Shown: positions 45,971 through 57,500 of the stretch, in pieces | Position numbering within the stretch: the stretch's first letter is position 1 | Layout: every line of letters begins with the position of its first letter | From: Vicugna pacos | Taxonomy: Eukaryota; Chordata; Mammalia; Artiodactyla; Camelidae | Reading direction: 5' to 3' | NCBI RefSeq assembly: GCF_048564905.1 | Contig: NC_132995.1 | Coordinates: 60,628,639 to 60,692,638 of the forward strand | Length of the DNA: 64,000 bases | The notes under the pieces: model-generated | What the model saw: the letters and a program-made list of their open reading frames with translations, nothing else | Database searches by the model: none | What the model was told of the DNA's origin: nothing | Program-made: the position numbers and the translations under genes

Positions 45971-46983
45971 CTATGGATCAATTCAGACAGGGCAAGAAAC
46001 ATTAAGCAGATCCCCCTACATATGTCAATAGTTAGGTATCCAATACTATCCCGGGGAAAAAAGTATCACCAGTGGCACAGGAGGATACTGTAAGAATAAT
46101 ATTCCCTGGAGACCTCACGTTGCGTCTTCTGGACCTGCCTGGGTTTGCTTTCTTGACCCCTGGGCAGTATCTCCTCACCACAATCACCTTTTCCAGGTCC
46201 GAGTCAGGAGTGAAATGTATCTTTTCCCCACATAGTCTGTGGAATAGCCCATCTGCATTCTAAAAAGAATACTGTAATATTCAGCCTTCCCTCACCGTAT
46301 GCTGGCTGGTTTAGCAGACTTTATACACTGAAAACAAAATAATGGTTGGAATCTACAAACCCTAGCATGAAAATGAGCTTTGTGCTAAACAGAACCATCA
46401 GCCCTTCATGGAGTGGGGGAATGCTGGGGTCAGCCGCACTTCATGGAAAGATACATGCAAGGTGATAGTAGGGATGTTTGTGTCCTGGTGTTCAGGTGGC
46501 TCCTCCACTTAGAGGAGACGGACACTGGGGATGACGGCAGTGACCCCAGGGAAACAACAAATCCAGAGGTGTAGTTAACACTGTCAACATCTTTTGAAGG
46601 AAAGAAATTCCAGGGATATTTTAGGGGTATGAACATGAGAACCTTATAAGTAGAAAAGACATTTGATGGGAATCATGAAAAAAGACACCTCTGTACAACT
46701 GCACAGAGGTGAGTGACATTGTCACACTTGCCTTCGGTTCAGTGACCTATCTTGGGACCCAACACATAGGCTTGTCCTGGGATAGAGAGCACAGTTCCCT
46801 GGCCCGCATGATGTCTGTGCTTAAAACTGAATTCTAGAACCTAAACCTTCTCAATATAAATGTATAGGGTCTGCCCACAGGGACGCCATAGCTCGGCACC
46901 GCCAGAGGTGTGAAGCGCAAAAGACACCAGCTCTACCTGGCAGTGCAGTTGGAGGTTTATCACATCGATAAGAGAGTACTCAC

Positions 46984-47159
46984 TGGTTACATCCCGAGCA
47001 TAAGAGAGTTCCAATCCCTCAAATGAGTAGATGGTGGCGCTCCTATAAGGCCAGAAGGAGTCTGACAGGTCAGGAAGAGCTAAGTAAGTCAAATAGTACT
47101 CCTCCAGTGAGTGCCGTGGGATGTCATCCTCTACCATCTGCGGCAGCTCTGTGCTGAGC
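46984..47159 (-). CDS. NBPF: Right-arm large Olduvai exon, repeat 3
   Basis: 176 bp, equal to 7,412-7,587 except for one Ala-to-Thr change in the segment YRSATIYSFEGLE. The GTGAGT donor and CCGCCAG acceptor are intact. Confidence 0.9.
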
Positions 47160-47927
47160 CTGGCGGGTAGGGAGACCGAAGATTAACCTAATACCAATCA
47201 GAAATCTAGAGTCCTATCTGCTTTAGATGAACTGTTTAAGGGAGCGGTGAAGGAAGCCAAAGGGTGATCCTTTAAGCAGAAAAAACTGACATTTTTGGTG
47301 AGACAGAGTGTGTGTGTTTGAGGAGCAGGAGACAGAAAGGAGAGGGGGTGCTCAGTGCTCTGGCCAGATAACAGCTGATGAAGAAAGAGACTGATTATCT
47401 CTATACTGCAGTCATGACCCATAACATAGACTCATGTAAGAGTGGTTTTCACCCTTTCATTTAAGGTGCACTGACTGCTACATGGAGATTAAGTGTATAC
47501 TATTGGGGGCACCCTAGTGTCCCAGAGATCTCATGCCGCTAAGGTCTCTTTCTCTCTTTATGGTGGCATGATATTATTATATCACTGTTTGTGTCCACTT
47601 CTTGCTATGAAACACATGTCAACATGCTAAGACAAAACAGGCCGAAAGCAGATTTGCATCTCACTCTGTAAATGACACCAGAGAGAACAAATGAGTGCAC
47701 AGAAATCACTGTATCATAGATCACCTGGTCAACTGAATTGGGTGTACACTTGAGAAGTTAATGAGAAATAGGAAACAATATATGTATCAAAATGTAAGCA
47801 GAAAACATCACAAAAAAGATACTCCTGGTTGGCAAAGTGGATCATACGCTTGCATTCCTGCTGTTTCCTGGATTAGGGGACTGCAGAAGTCACATTTCAT
47901 CAACAGTGCACAAATATTCAAAATTAC

Positions 47928-47979
47928 CTGCAGATAACTGGCTCTGCTCCTTTCAACCCATCTTGATCATTTTGGTTTT
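47928..47979 (-). CDS. NBPF: Right-arm small Olduvai exon, repeat 3
   Basis: 52 bp, identical to 6,595-6,646, flanked by GTAATT donor and TTACAG acceptor on the minus strand. Confidence 0.84.
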
Positions 47980-48844
47980 CTGTAAATGAATTAAGAGGAC
48001 AGTCACACTGGGCAAAACTCATTTACGTATGAGCAAAACCATGCCAAAATCAGCACTTTGGCAATGTGTGCAATGTGATAACAGGGTACTGTGGGAGAAA
48101 TCTTCCAGGAGGCCATAGATAGAACCTCACAAGAAGGCACTGGATTTGCTTCTTGAGACCCTAGACATGTGTTCATAATATGACAGGACGTCTGCACACT
48201 ATGTCCTGAGTCTAGGCAAACAGTAACCTCATCCTTTTACCCACAGATCCTGAGGGACTGCCGAGCTACCTCCTAGAAAGCTGCTCAAATATTCAGGATT
48301 TTTCAATCTGAAATGCTGTCTCTTATTAGGGTAGATGCATTCTCCATTGACATTAGACTGATGAGCAGAATCTAAACATAGTCTAAACACTCTTCAGTGC
48401 CACCAAGAAAGAGTGGGCATTCATAAGGCTGGGTGTTCCAGGACCCTGCCTTGCTTCAGAGAAACACACCAAAGATGGCAGTGGTGCTTCTGTTCTGGTT
48501 TCAGAAGCCTCTGGATAAGATAAGACAAATGGAAGGAGACAGACTTGGGTTGACAGAAACAATCAAAGGAGTGACATCTCCAAAGACATAAACTAAACTG
48601 TCAAAAGCCTCAGACAGGTATAGAATCTCAGGCACATTGCTTAGGAATGAAAATTAGAGCATTAAATGCAAGATAAGAGATTCATTCAAAATTAGGAGAC
48701 CGGAAAGTTACTTCCTATGACACAATTGGAGAGCTATATGGGAGTCTGGCAGGACCGTGATGGGTCCAGTGATTTGCCAGTGCAACAGACATGACTAGGA
48801 ATTGAGCTAACTTTACGAACTCAGGGAATGTGTTACTTTAAAGG

Positions 48845-50317
48845 TAATTGTATGGAACAGAATGGAGAGCCCAGAAGTAAACCCACAGAATTACAGTCAC
48901 TTCATCTTCAACAAAGAAGGCAAGAACATACAATGGAGAAAAGACAGGCTCTTCAGCAAGTGGTGTTGGGGAAACTGGACAGCCACACATACAGCAATGA
49001 AGTGACGACACTCCATCACACTATAAACAAAAATAAACTCACAATGGCTTAAACCCTTAGATATATGACAAGACACGATAAACCTCCGAGAAGATAACAT
49101 AGCTGAAACATTTTTGACATAAATCTTAGCAATGTTCTCCTGGGGAAGTCTACTCAGGCAATAGAAATAAAAGGAAAAGTTAACAAATGGGATGTAATTA
49201 AACTTAAAAGCTTTTTACACAGCAAAGGGAACCATCAGCAAAACAAAACAACAACTTACAGAATGGGAGAAAATATTTGCACATGATACAGTTGACAAAG
49301 GTTTATTTCCAGACTATATAAACAGCATATACAGCTTAATATCAAACAACAAGAAAAAACCAAACATGGCCACATGACCTAAAAAGGAAATCTTCACGGA
49401 AGGCACACAAATGGCCAATAGGTACATGAAAAAATGCTGAATACTGCTAACTACCAGAGGAATGCAAATCAAAATTACAATGAGGTATCACCTCACATCA
49501 GTCAGAATGGACTTTATTAAAAGTTCATAAACCCTAAATGCTGGAAAGGGTGTGGAGTAATGGGAACCCTCCTACACTATTGCTGGGCATGTAGTTTGGT
49601 GCAGACATTACAGACAACAGTATGGATATTCCTCAAAAAACAACAAAGAGACTTACCATATGATCCAGGAATCTCACTCCTGGGCATACATCCAGAGGGA
49701 AGTCTAATTTGAAAAGACACACGCACCCTGATGTTAATAGCAGTGCTGTATACATAGCCAAGACATGGAAACAACCTTAATGTCCATCCACAGATGGCTG
49801 GATAAAGAAACTGGTACATTTATACAATGGAATACTACTGAGCCATACAAAAGAATAAAATCAGGGCCATTTGCAGCAACAAGGATGAATCTGGAGATGG
49901 TCATTCTAAGTGAAGCAAGCCAGAAAGAGAAAGAAAAGGAACACATGATATCACGCACGTGTGGGATCTAAAAAAGAAAGAAGACACTAATGAAGTTATC
50001 TACAAAACAGAGAGAAACTCACAGACATAGGAAAGAAATTATGGTTATTGGAGACAAAGGGGTTGGGAAGGGATAAATTGGGAATTTGAGATGTGCAAAT
50101 ATTAACTATTATGTATATAAAAGAAAAACAACAAATTTCTTCTATATAGGACTGGGAACTACATTCAGTATCTTGTAGTAACCGACAATGGAAAGGAATG
50201 TAAAAGGGAATATACGTATATAGATGTAGGACTGAAATATTATGCTGTAACCCAAAAATTAACACATTGTAAACTGACTATACTGCAAATAAATAAGTAA
50301 ATAAGTAATTAAATAAA
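48845..50317 (+). mobile_element. L1 3' fragment, right-arm copy
   Basis: Mirror of 4,261-5,738. The C-terminal ORF2 frame around 49,765-49,971 is still recognisable, and the 3' end has a TAAATAAGTAAATAAGTAAT-type tail. Confidence 0.9.
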
Positions 50318-50426
50318 GGGAATTGTTGGGCCTGATTCAAAACAATATTTATGCATATAGTCTACACATGAAAGGGAATTCTCTGAGACAAGACAGATTG
50401 TGCGGAGCAAAGATCATGCAGACTAC

Positions 50427-50641
50427 CTGGGAAGTCAGCTCCAATTTCATCTGCTTTAACATGCGAGGAACCACAGGCTACCTCCAGAGCACATATCACT
50501 TTCTCTTCAGGAAATGCAAATTTTCCATCACTGTACTTCTCATAGCAGTCAGAACCTTCCTGGTGAATGGAAGGCGCCAAAACACATTCATCCTGGGACT
50601 CCTGGAGCACGTCGTCATTCTGAACCTCCAGTAGATCCATG
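50427..50641 (-). CDS. NBPF: Right-arm large Olduvai exon, repeat 2
   Basis: 215 bp, encoding the same protein as 3,935-4,149, with GTAGTC donor and GGCACAG acceptor. In this truncated copy it is the first complete large exon. Confidence 0.86.
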
Positions 50642-51433
50642 CTGTGCCAGGTGGGAAAGGGATGACAGAAAATTAAACTCAGACGATTAGAGACAGAGTC
50701 AGCATATTGATGTAAAGCAGAGATATGGTTCACAAAAAGCCAGGGGGCAGTCCCCTTAAAGAGGGAAATAACTATTCTCCTATGTGTCATGCACAGTGTG
50801 GCCACCGTGGGGTGGGAGACGGAGAGAGCAGCCGGTGCTCTGAGCACTGACCATGCAACCAGCAGTTCAAGGGGCACTTGGACTCTCCCTGTGTGCTCCA
50901 GGCATGACGGCCAGCAAACACAGACGACTAAAATCTTGGCTCCCACATTATGCACACTTTGCATTAAACAATACAGACAGTGCTCAAGCAAATACAGCTT
51001 TTGGAGGAATTACAGACATGTAACTTCTAACTTCAAGGAGTATTATCTCAATATTTTGATACAATTTTGATTTTTTTTTTATGTTTCCTCACTTGCAGTC
51101 AAATACTCATCACCATACTGAGGCCAAACTGGCTCAAAACATATGTGCATCTTTCACTGCCTTTATCCACAGAGGGGGCAGCAGCTGACTACAGGGACCC
51201 CCAAGTCTGGCTAGTGCACCGTGGTCAAATCACTGTCCAGGACTAAACTTGAGACATTCAGAAATTCAGACACACACAACTGACACAATGGAAAGAAACA
51301 ACATTTTTCTGGTGCCTAGTTGGCTGTTGAGTGAATGGATGAAACAGTCACGTTCAGCACGTTCTCTTTTCCCACATCTGCGGTCTTCTGGTGTCACCAC
51401 GGACATGAACAGCCCGGAAATCTTCAGAATTAC

Positions 51434-51485
51434 CTGGTGGACACTGGCTCTTGTCCAGCTGCTTCGTCACACTCATTCTGATTTT
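51434..51485 (-). CDS. NBPF: Right-arm small Olduvai exon, repeat 2 (repeat-1-like sequence)
   Basis: 52 bp with GTAATT donor and CTTACCAG acceptor. Its position corresponds to 3,091-3,142, but its bases equal the repeat-1 exon at 1,022-1,073. This indicates exchange between tandem units. Confidence 0.82.
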
Positions 51486-52477
51486 CTGGTAAGAAATTCA
51501 GAGACAGCAGGTCACAATAAACAAATCATACCTCACACACGCCAACTCACTGAACACAGGTACCACAAGGACGTTAATATTCTCAGGGCAACAACAGAAT
51601 ATTTTATGAACGGTATTTCAGGACACTGAAGTCTTAGGAGAATTAGACAGGACTGCTTCCAAATGCTTGGGGGAAATTCTCTGGCTCATCTGGTTGAGCT
51701 TTCTCCCAATACCCTATCAGCCGAGTCTGCAGATTTCATACTTTATTTTCCCTCAAATCAGCTGAGTTTCCATCTAGAATTCTTCCTACAATATTGGTTC
51801 ATCCCATCAGATAATGTGTTTGTTGATATTACGGAGGCATTTCTGCCTGAGAGAGGATGAATTCTACCGACCTTCAAATTAAAGAGAAAATTTGGGGCTA
51901 CACAGAAACAATGGGCATTCAAGGCTGGAGGGACTGCCAGAGCCCAGCCGTACTTCTTGGGAACATCCAAGCAAGGTAAAGGGACACTTGGTTCTTTCCT
52001 GGTTTTCAGATTCCAACTTAGCTAAGAGAAGCCAACATGAGGAAGATGAAGACTCGGGCTGAGATCACTGATAACAGAGATACCACTTCACCTAACATAT
52101 AGGCAAGGCTACCAGTCTGTTTGGACATGCCACGGAAGGCCAGGGACATTGTCCAAAAAGAAGAATTCGATCACTGTAGCTTGCAAGAAACATTTGACCC
52201 AAACAACGTCTGACAGACACTTCCTGTGGATGATCAGCGAAGGTGGTTGACACTTAGTGACCCCTGATTTGGGTCCCGTGGCCTAACTTTAGGTCTAGCA
52301 AGTCAGATACAAGGACTGAGCCTGGAAAAGGACCAAGGCTCCCTGGCCAAAATGATGACTATCTTTCATAGCCAACTTTTTCTCTGGGTTAAACCAATGT
52401 ATGTCACTACAATCGACCTTCAGGGGAGACATTCTTCATTCTAGACAGTGTGTGGGGAAGAAAACTAGAAAGGCTAC

Positions 52478-52636
52478 CTGGGAGGTCAGCTGGAATTTCA
52501 TCTTCTGCAACTTGGGAGCAAGCACCAACTACATCGAGATCACGGCCAACTTTCTCTTCATCAAATAGCAAGTTGCCTTCACTGTCTAGCCGGTTGCAGT
52601 CAGATCCCTCTTGGAAAACTGAAGGATTCAAAACAC
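52478..52636 (-). pseudogene. NBPF: Truncated large Olduvai exon at palindrome breakpoint
   Basis: The 3' 159 bp of the 215-bp exon equivalent to 1,875-2,089. The donor is intact but the 5' part, including the acceptor, is replaced by L1-derived sequence at 52,637. The frame stays open across the junction to an ATG at 52,770-52,772. The right gene copy has lost all exons upstream of this point. Confidence 0.88.
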
Positions 52637-52763
52637 AGAACAGAATAAAGAGTACAAAAGTAAATCCATACGTATAAAGTGACCGATTTCTGGCCAATGC
52701 ACAAAGGAAACCCAGTGGAGAAAATATATTCTTTTCAACAAATTGGGAAGGGTGATCTATTTC
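52637..52763 (-). other. Templated inverted copy of an L1 piece at the breakpoint
   Basis: About 126 bp that equal the reverse complement of about 56,844-56,970 with around five differences. Both copies share L1-derived but non-consensus sequence (for example TGGCCAATGCACAAAGGAAA), so they are copies of each other rather than independent L1 insertions. Confidence 0.85.
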
Positions 52764-52889
52764 TTCTTTCATTTCCCCCGAAAATGTAGGACCTTTTCAG
52801 TTGTCTACATTCCTAGAGAAGGGAGAAAATGCAGAAGCAAAGGGAAGCAGTCAAACATAAATAATGACAGTTGAATCATGAAACAAAGT

Positions 52890-53405
52890 CAAGGATCTTT
52901 AGTTCCTCCCTAAGGGATATAGAGAATAGTCTGAACCATACCTTGAGCTGTTTTGTAGATAATGTAACCCCTACGAGGTAGAAGAAGTAAACTACATGAT
53001 GGTCAAACTTTAAACATGACATAAGTGCCACAGTCCTGAGAAATGGCCTCAGAAAAGGGGAGCAAACCAACCCTGGAACTACGTAGTAACTGTACTTAGA
53101 ACGATCAAGAGGACACTGACCAAACCACCACTTGACAAACTTCAGGATGACTGCCGGAGCTCACTGTGCTGTTCTGCACGTAGCTCTCTCCCTCCGCATA
53201 TACACGCCTGAAATTCCCCTTTAAAAGCTCTTGCCCTCTGATCAGTGGGGAGGAGTTGGTTTTGGACATGAGCTGTCTTCTGCCCCAGGTGCCAGCCTCC
53301 ACAAGAAAATAAACTTTCCTTTTCTACCAACACTTGTCTCTTGACTATTGGCTTTCAAGGGATGAGCAGCCGGACCTGAGTTTGGTAGCAATTTGTCAGA
53401 TATAC
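52890..53405 (+). mobile_element. LTR-like fossil fragment (ERV1-like)
   Basis: AATAAACTTTCCTTTTCTAC, then CTTGACTATTGGCTTT and a CCGGACCTGAGTTTGG end, resemble the R-U5 part of a gamma-type LTR. The 5' limit is uncertain. No internal coding part is recognised. Confidence 0.45.
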
Positions 53406-53609
53406 GTATTACAAGTAATGTCTCCTGGTCCATTAACTAGCTTTCTACTTTTTAAATAGTCACTGTGATAAGCTTAGAGATTTAATATTTTATGAAATCC
53501 AGTTTATTCAGAATTTGTCTATAGTGAGCGCCTCGGTATTATGTGTAAGAAATTTTTGTCTATGCCTTGGCCAAGAAAATATTTCCATTATTCTTTGAAT
53601 AGCTTTGTA

Positions 53610-54155
53610 ACTTTTTGTTTGTTTATATTTTTTGTTCATAATTGCCAAAACATGGAAGAAACCAGGATATCCCCCAGTAGGTGAATGAATAAATAAACTG
53701 TGACAAATCCCAAAATGGTATGTCATTCAGTGCTAGAAAGAAGTGAGCTATCAAGCCATGAAAAGACATGGAGGAAGCTTAAATGCATATTACTAAGTGA
53801 CAGAAACCCATCTGAGAAGGCAACATACGGAATGATTGCAACCACACGACATTCTGGAAAAGGCAAAACAATGGCTGTAGTACAAAGATCAGTGGTTGCC
53901 AGGGGCTGGGGGAGACGGAGGGATGAATAGGAGGCACACAGAGGATTTTTGAGAGTGGAAAGAAATGGTGCTATACTAACTGTAAAAGTGCTAAATGAAT
54001 GAAAGTAGCAGTTTTTAAAAGTCTATTAAAGCCAGTTCTGGAAATGGATGGTGGTGATGGTTGTACAACAGTGTGAATGTATGTAATGCCACTGAACTGT
54101 ACACCAAAAAATGGCCAATTTTATGCAGTGGATATTTAACCACAATAAAAAAAAT
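53610..54155 (+). mobile_element. Old L1 3' end
   Basis: CATGGAAGAAACCAGGATAT near the start, CAGTGGTTGCCAGGGGCTGG in the middle and GAACTGTACACCAAAAAATG before an A-rich tail are typical of the 3' end of L1M-type elements. Confidence 0.75.
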
Positions 54156-57100
54156 TTCAGTGCATCTTTTCTCCAGTAATTTGAAAAGTCATATATTTTA
54201 TCAAATACTAAATTGCCAAATGTATTTGAGTCTCTTTCTAGAATTTCTCTGATCTATTCCACTGGTTTCTTTTCTATTCATATACCAGTACTATTCTGTT
54301 TTCATGCTAAAGGCTTTATACTATTTAAAAATTTTTTAATTTTTATACAGTTTTAAAGGTTACACTCCATTTATAGTGATTACAAAATACTAATATATTC
54401 CTCCTGTTGTACAGTTCAGCCTTGTAGCCTGCCTTACACACAATAGTTAGTACCTCCAACTTCCCTGCCCTTTTACTGCTCCCACCCCACCTCTGGCAAC
54501 CCCTCTGGCAACCACTAGTTTTGTTCTCTGCATATGTGAGTCTGCTTCTTTTTTGTTATAGTCACTAGTTGTGTGTATTGCTAGATTCTACATATAAGTG
54601 ATATTATACAGTATTTGTCTTTTTCTGTCTGACATATTTCACTTAAAATGTTGTGATTTTAATGTACCATGTCCAATTAACTTTAGTGTATGGAGAGATG
54701 TGAGTTTTTAATATTAACTTATCTCTAAAGGAATAGTTGCTTGTTCAAGAACATTTTTCAGAAAAGCCTTTCATTACCCGAATGACACATATTGGTGATT
54801 TATTTAAAAAATCACATAATTGCATATGGATGTGGGTAAATATTTTCTTTTCTACACGTTCACATTGATGTATCTGTGTTGTGTTTACTTGCACTAAGAC
54901 TACAGTGTCTTAATTACTACAATTTTAACATGAGTTTTGAAATCTAGTAGAATAACTCCTCTAACTTAATTCTTCTTCATAGTTGTCTTGGCCAGTTAGG
55001 TACTTGAATTTCCATATACATTTAATAATTAGTTTGCAAAATACCCCCAAAATGCCTGCTGCAATATTAGTTGGAATAATGTTGATTTGACATCCTAGCA
55101 ATACTAAGTCTTCTAACCAATGAATATGATATATATATTTCTACTTGCATAGGTCTTCTTTAATGTCTCTCTGCAGTAGTTGTCAGGAGTCTTCAGTACT
55201 TGTGTTTTTAAGCATTTAATGATCGTGGATGCTGATCTCTTATGTCTTCTTGAATTTCATTTTCTAAATACTCACTACTAGTATGAAGAAATACAATCAA
55301 TTATTAACAGCATCCTTGATGTATAATTTAGGTACAATAGAAAGCCCTACTTTAAAGTATGCAATTAAATTCACTTTGGTAGGTGTATACACTATTGATA
55401 CTAGAGCGACAGCCAAGATACAGGATATTTCTACTCTGTCACAACCTTCCGTGTGCCCCTTTGCAGCCCATCACTCCCTCAACCTTCAGACCCCCTGACA
55501 ACCACTGTGACTGTAAATAAATATGTAATTTTAACAACTTTATATAAATGCAACCTTACATGTACCCTTTCCTGTATGCCTTCCTTCATGTAGCAGAATG
55601 ATTTTAAAATCTGTCCAACTTACTACATGCATCAACAGTTCACACCTTTTTATGGCTAAGTAGTATTCCTTTGTAGAAATATTTTTCTTTGTATTGCTTT
55701 ATACGTTCACCTATCAATGGGTATCTTAGAGTTTACAGGTTTTGGCTATATGAATAAAGGTACTATGAATATTCCTTTGCAGATCGTTTTTTGGACATGT
55801 TGTATAAATGCCTAGCAATGGAATGGCTCTTCATATGATTGTTATATGTTTAACTGTATTTTGGCTTTTCAAAGTGGCTGTACCATTTCTCCTTCCCACA
55901 AGTGGAAGAAACGTTTAGTTGCTTTACCTCTTCACCACATGTGGTATTTTCAGACTCAAATTTTAGGTATGCTCACTGTAGTATTACTTTCTTTCCCTGG
56001 TGACTGAGTTGAGCATCTTTTAATGTGCTTTTTGTCCACTTATATATCTTTTTTTTCCTGAAGTATTTCCTCAAGTCTTTTGAACAATTCTTTCATTGTA
56101 TTGTCTTAGCAGACTAAGTATATATAAACAATAGAATGAAACCCACAGAACATTACTTTGACAAATTAAATAACAAAATAAAGGGAGAATAAATAAATGG
56201 ATAACTTATTGAGGATTAGAAAACTTATATGGTTTAAGTGTCAGTTTTCACCAATTTCACCAACAGATGTATACAATCCCAATCAAACTTCCAGTACATA
56301 TTTTCATAAACATTTACAAGCTAATTCTAAAATTTACATAGAAATTCAAATGTTCTTGATTTATCAAAGCAATTTTACACAAGAAGAAAAAGGGGACAAC
56401 TTATAATGTTTCCAGAATTAGTATACAAATCTCTTACCCAATTTATAATAGATTTGTCTTTGTCTTCTTCTTACTCAGTTTTAAGAATTTCTACAGAATA
56501 GGAGTATAAGTCCACGTCAGATATATGATTTACAAATATTTTCTACTAACAGTGGCTTGATTTATTTACTTACTATTTCTTTTAAAGATGAAAAGATTTC
56601 CATTTTTATGAAGCCTTATTTATCAACGTATAGTTTTGTTGATTATATACTTAATATCAATCTAAGAAATACCTGTCTAACATAAGCTAACAAATCTTTT
56701 CCACTATGTTTCTTCTACAAGTTTTACAGTTTTACGGTTTACATTTATATTTGTGATATATCTGGAGTTGTTGCATATCGTGTGATCTGCTCATTTACTG
56801 GACTGCTTTTCATACGGATGTAGATATCCATTAGTTGAAAAGGTTGAAATAGATTGCCCTTCCCAATTTGTTGAAAAGAATATATTTTCTCCACTGGGTT
56901 TCCTTTGTGCATTGGCCAGAAATCGGTCACTTTGTACATATGGATTTACTTTTGGACTCTTTATTCTGTTCTCTATCTACTGACCTGTCATTACAGTTAT
57001 ATCACACTGATTTGATACTACACCTTTATAATAGTTCTTGAAATCAGGTAGAGCTAGCCATCCAACTTTGCTCCTCATTTTACAGAAAATGTTTTGACTA

Positions 57101-57500
57101 CGCTAGGTCTTTGTATTTCCCTATTCGTTGATTTTAGAATCAGCCAATCAGTTTCGATCAAAGCTACCGACTGCAAGTTTTAGTTGTGTTGCATTGAATC
57201 AAGCTGGGGAAAATTGACATCTCAAAAACAGTGAGCCTTCTGAGCCAAGAACAAAGAATTTGCTTCCATTCCTTTTATACTTCAAATACTTGTTTCCTAA
57301 TGCTCTGCCCTTTTGATTAGACCCAAAAGTCAGTAGAAGCATAGATTTATTCTTATTAAGTGGGATCAACGAACTTGGTAGTTAAGTACGTTACATATCA
57401 CTGTATACAGCGGGCTGATGGTCCCTTTCCTTCTTTTACCTGTTTCCTGTTAGGTATCTGACAGGTGGTCTCATTTCACTCACTACTTCCATTGACATTC
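54156..57500 (-). mobile_element. Mosaic of antisense L1 fragments
   Basis: Several old L1 pieces, mostly antisense: ORF2-end sequence near 54,230 and 56,845-57,000, a 3'-UTR-like piece at 54,340-54,640, and a further 3' piece at 55,370-55,960. The stretch 56,230-56,350 reads as sense ORF2, so the order has been rearranged. No gene is seen. Confidence 0.6.

Larger units (their letters stand above)
31430..52637 (-). repeat. Right arm of the inverted repeat (NBPF palindrome)
   Basis: Reverse complement of 1,930-23,510. Every Olduvai exon of the left arm downstream of the breakpoint is found here on the minus strand with the same length and splice sites. The inner edge abuts an LTR fossil ending near 31,405. 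The outer edge is sharp: homology to the Olduvai exon stops at 52,636/52,637, where L1-derived sequence begins. Arm-specific differences include a 43-bp tandem duplication at 37,001-37,086 and the absence of the left arm's L1 near 32,655. Confidence 0.93.
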
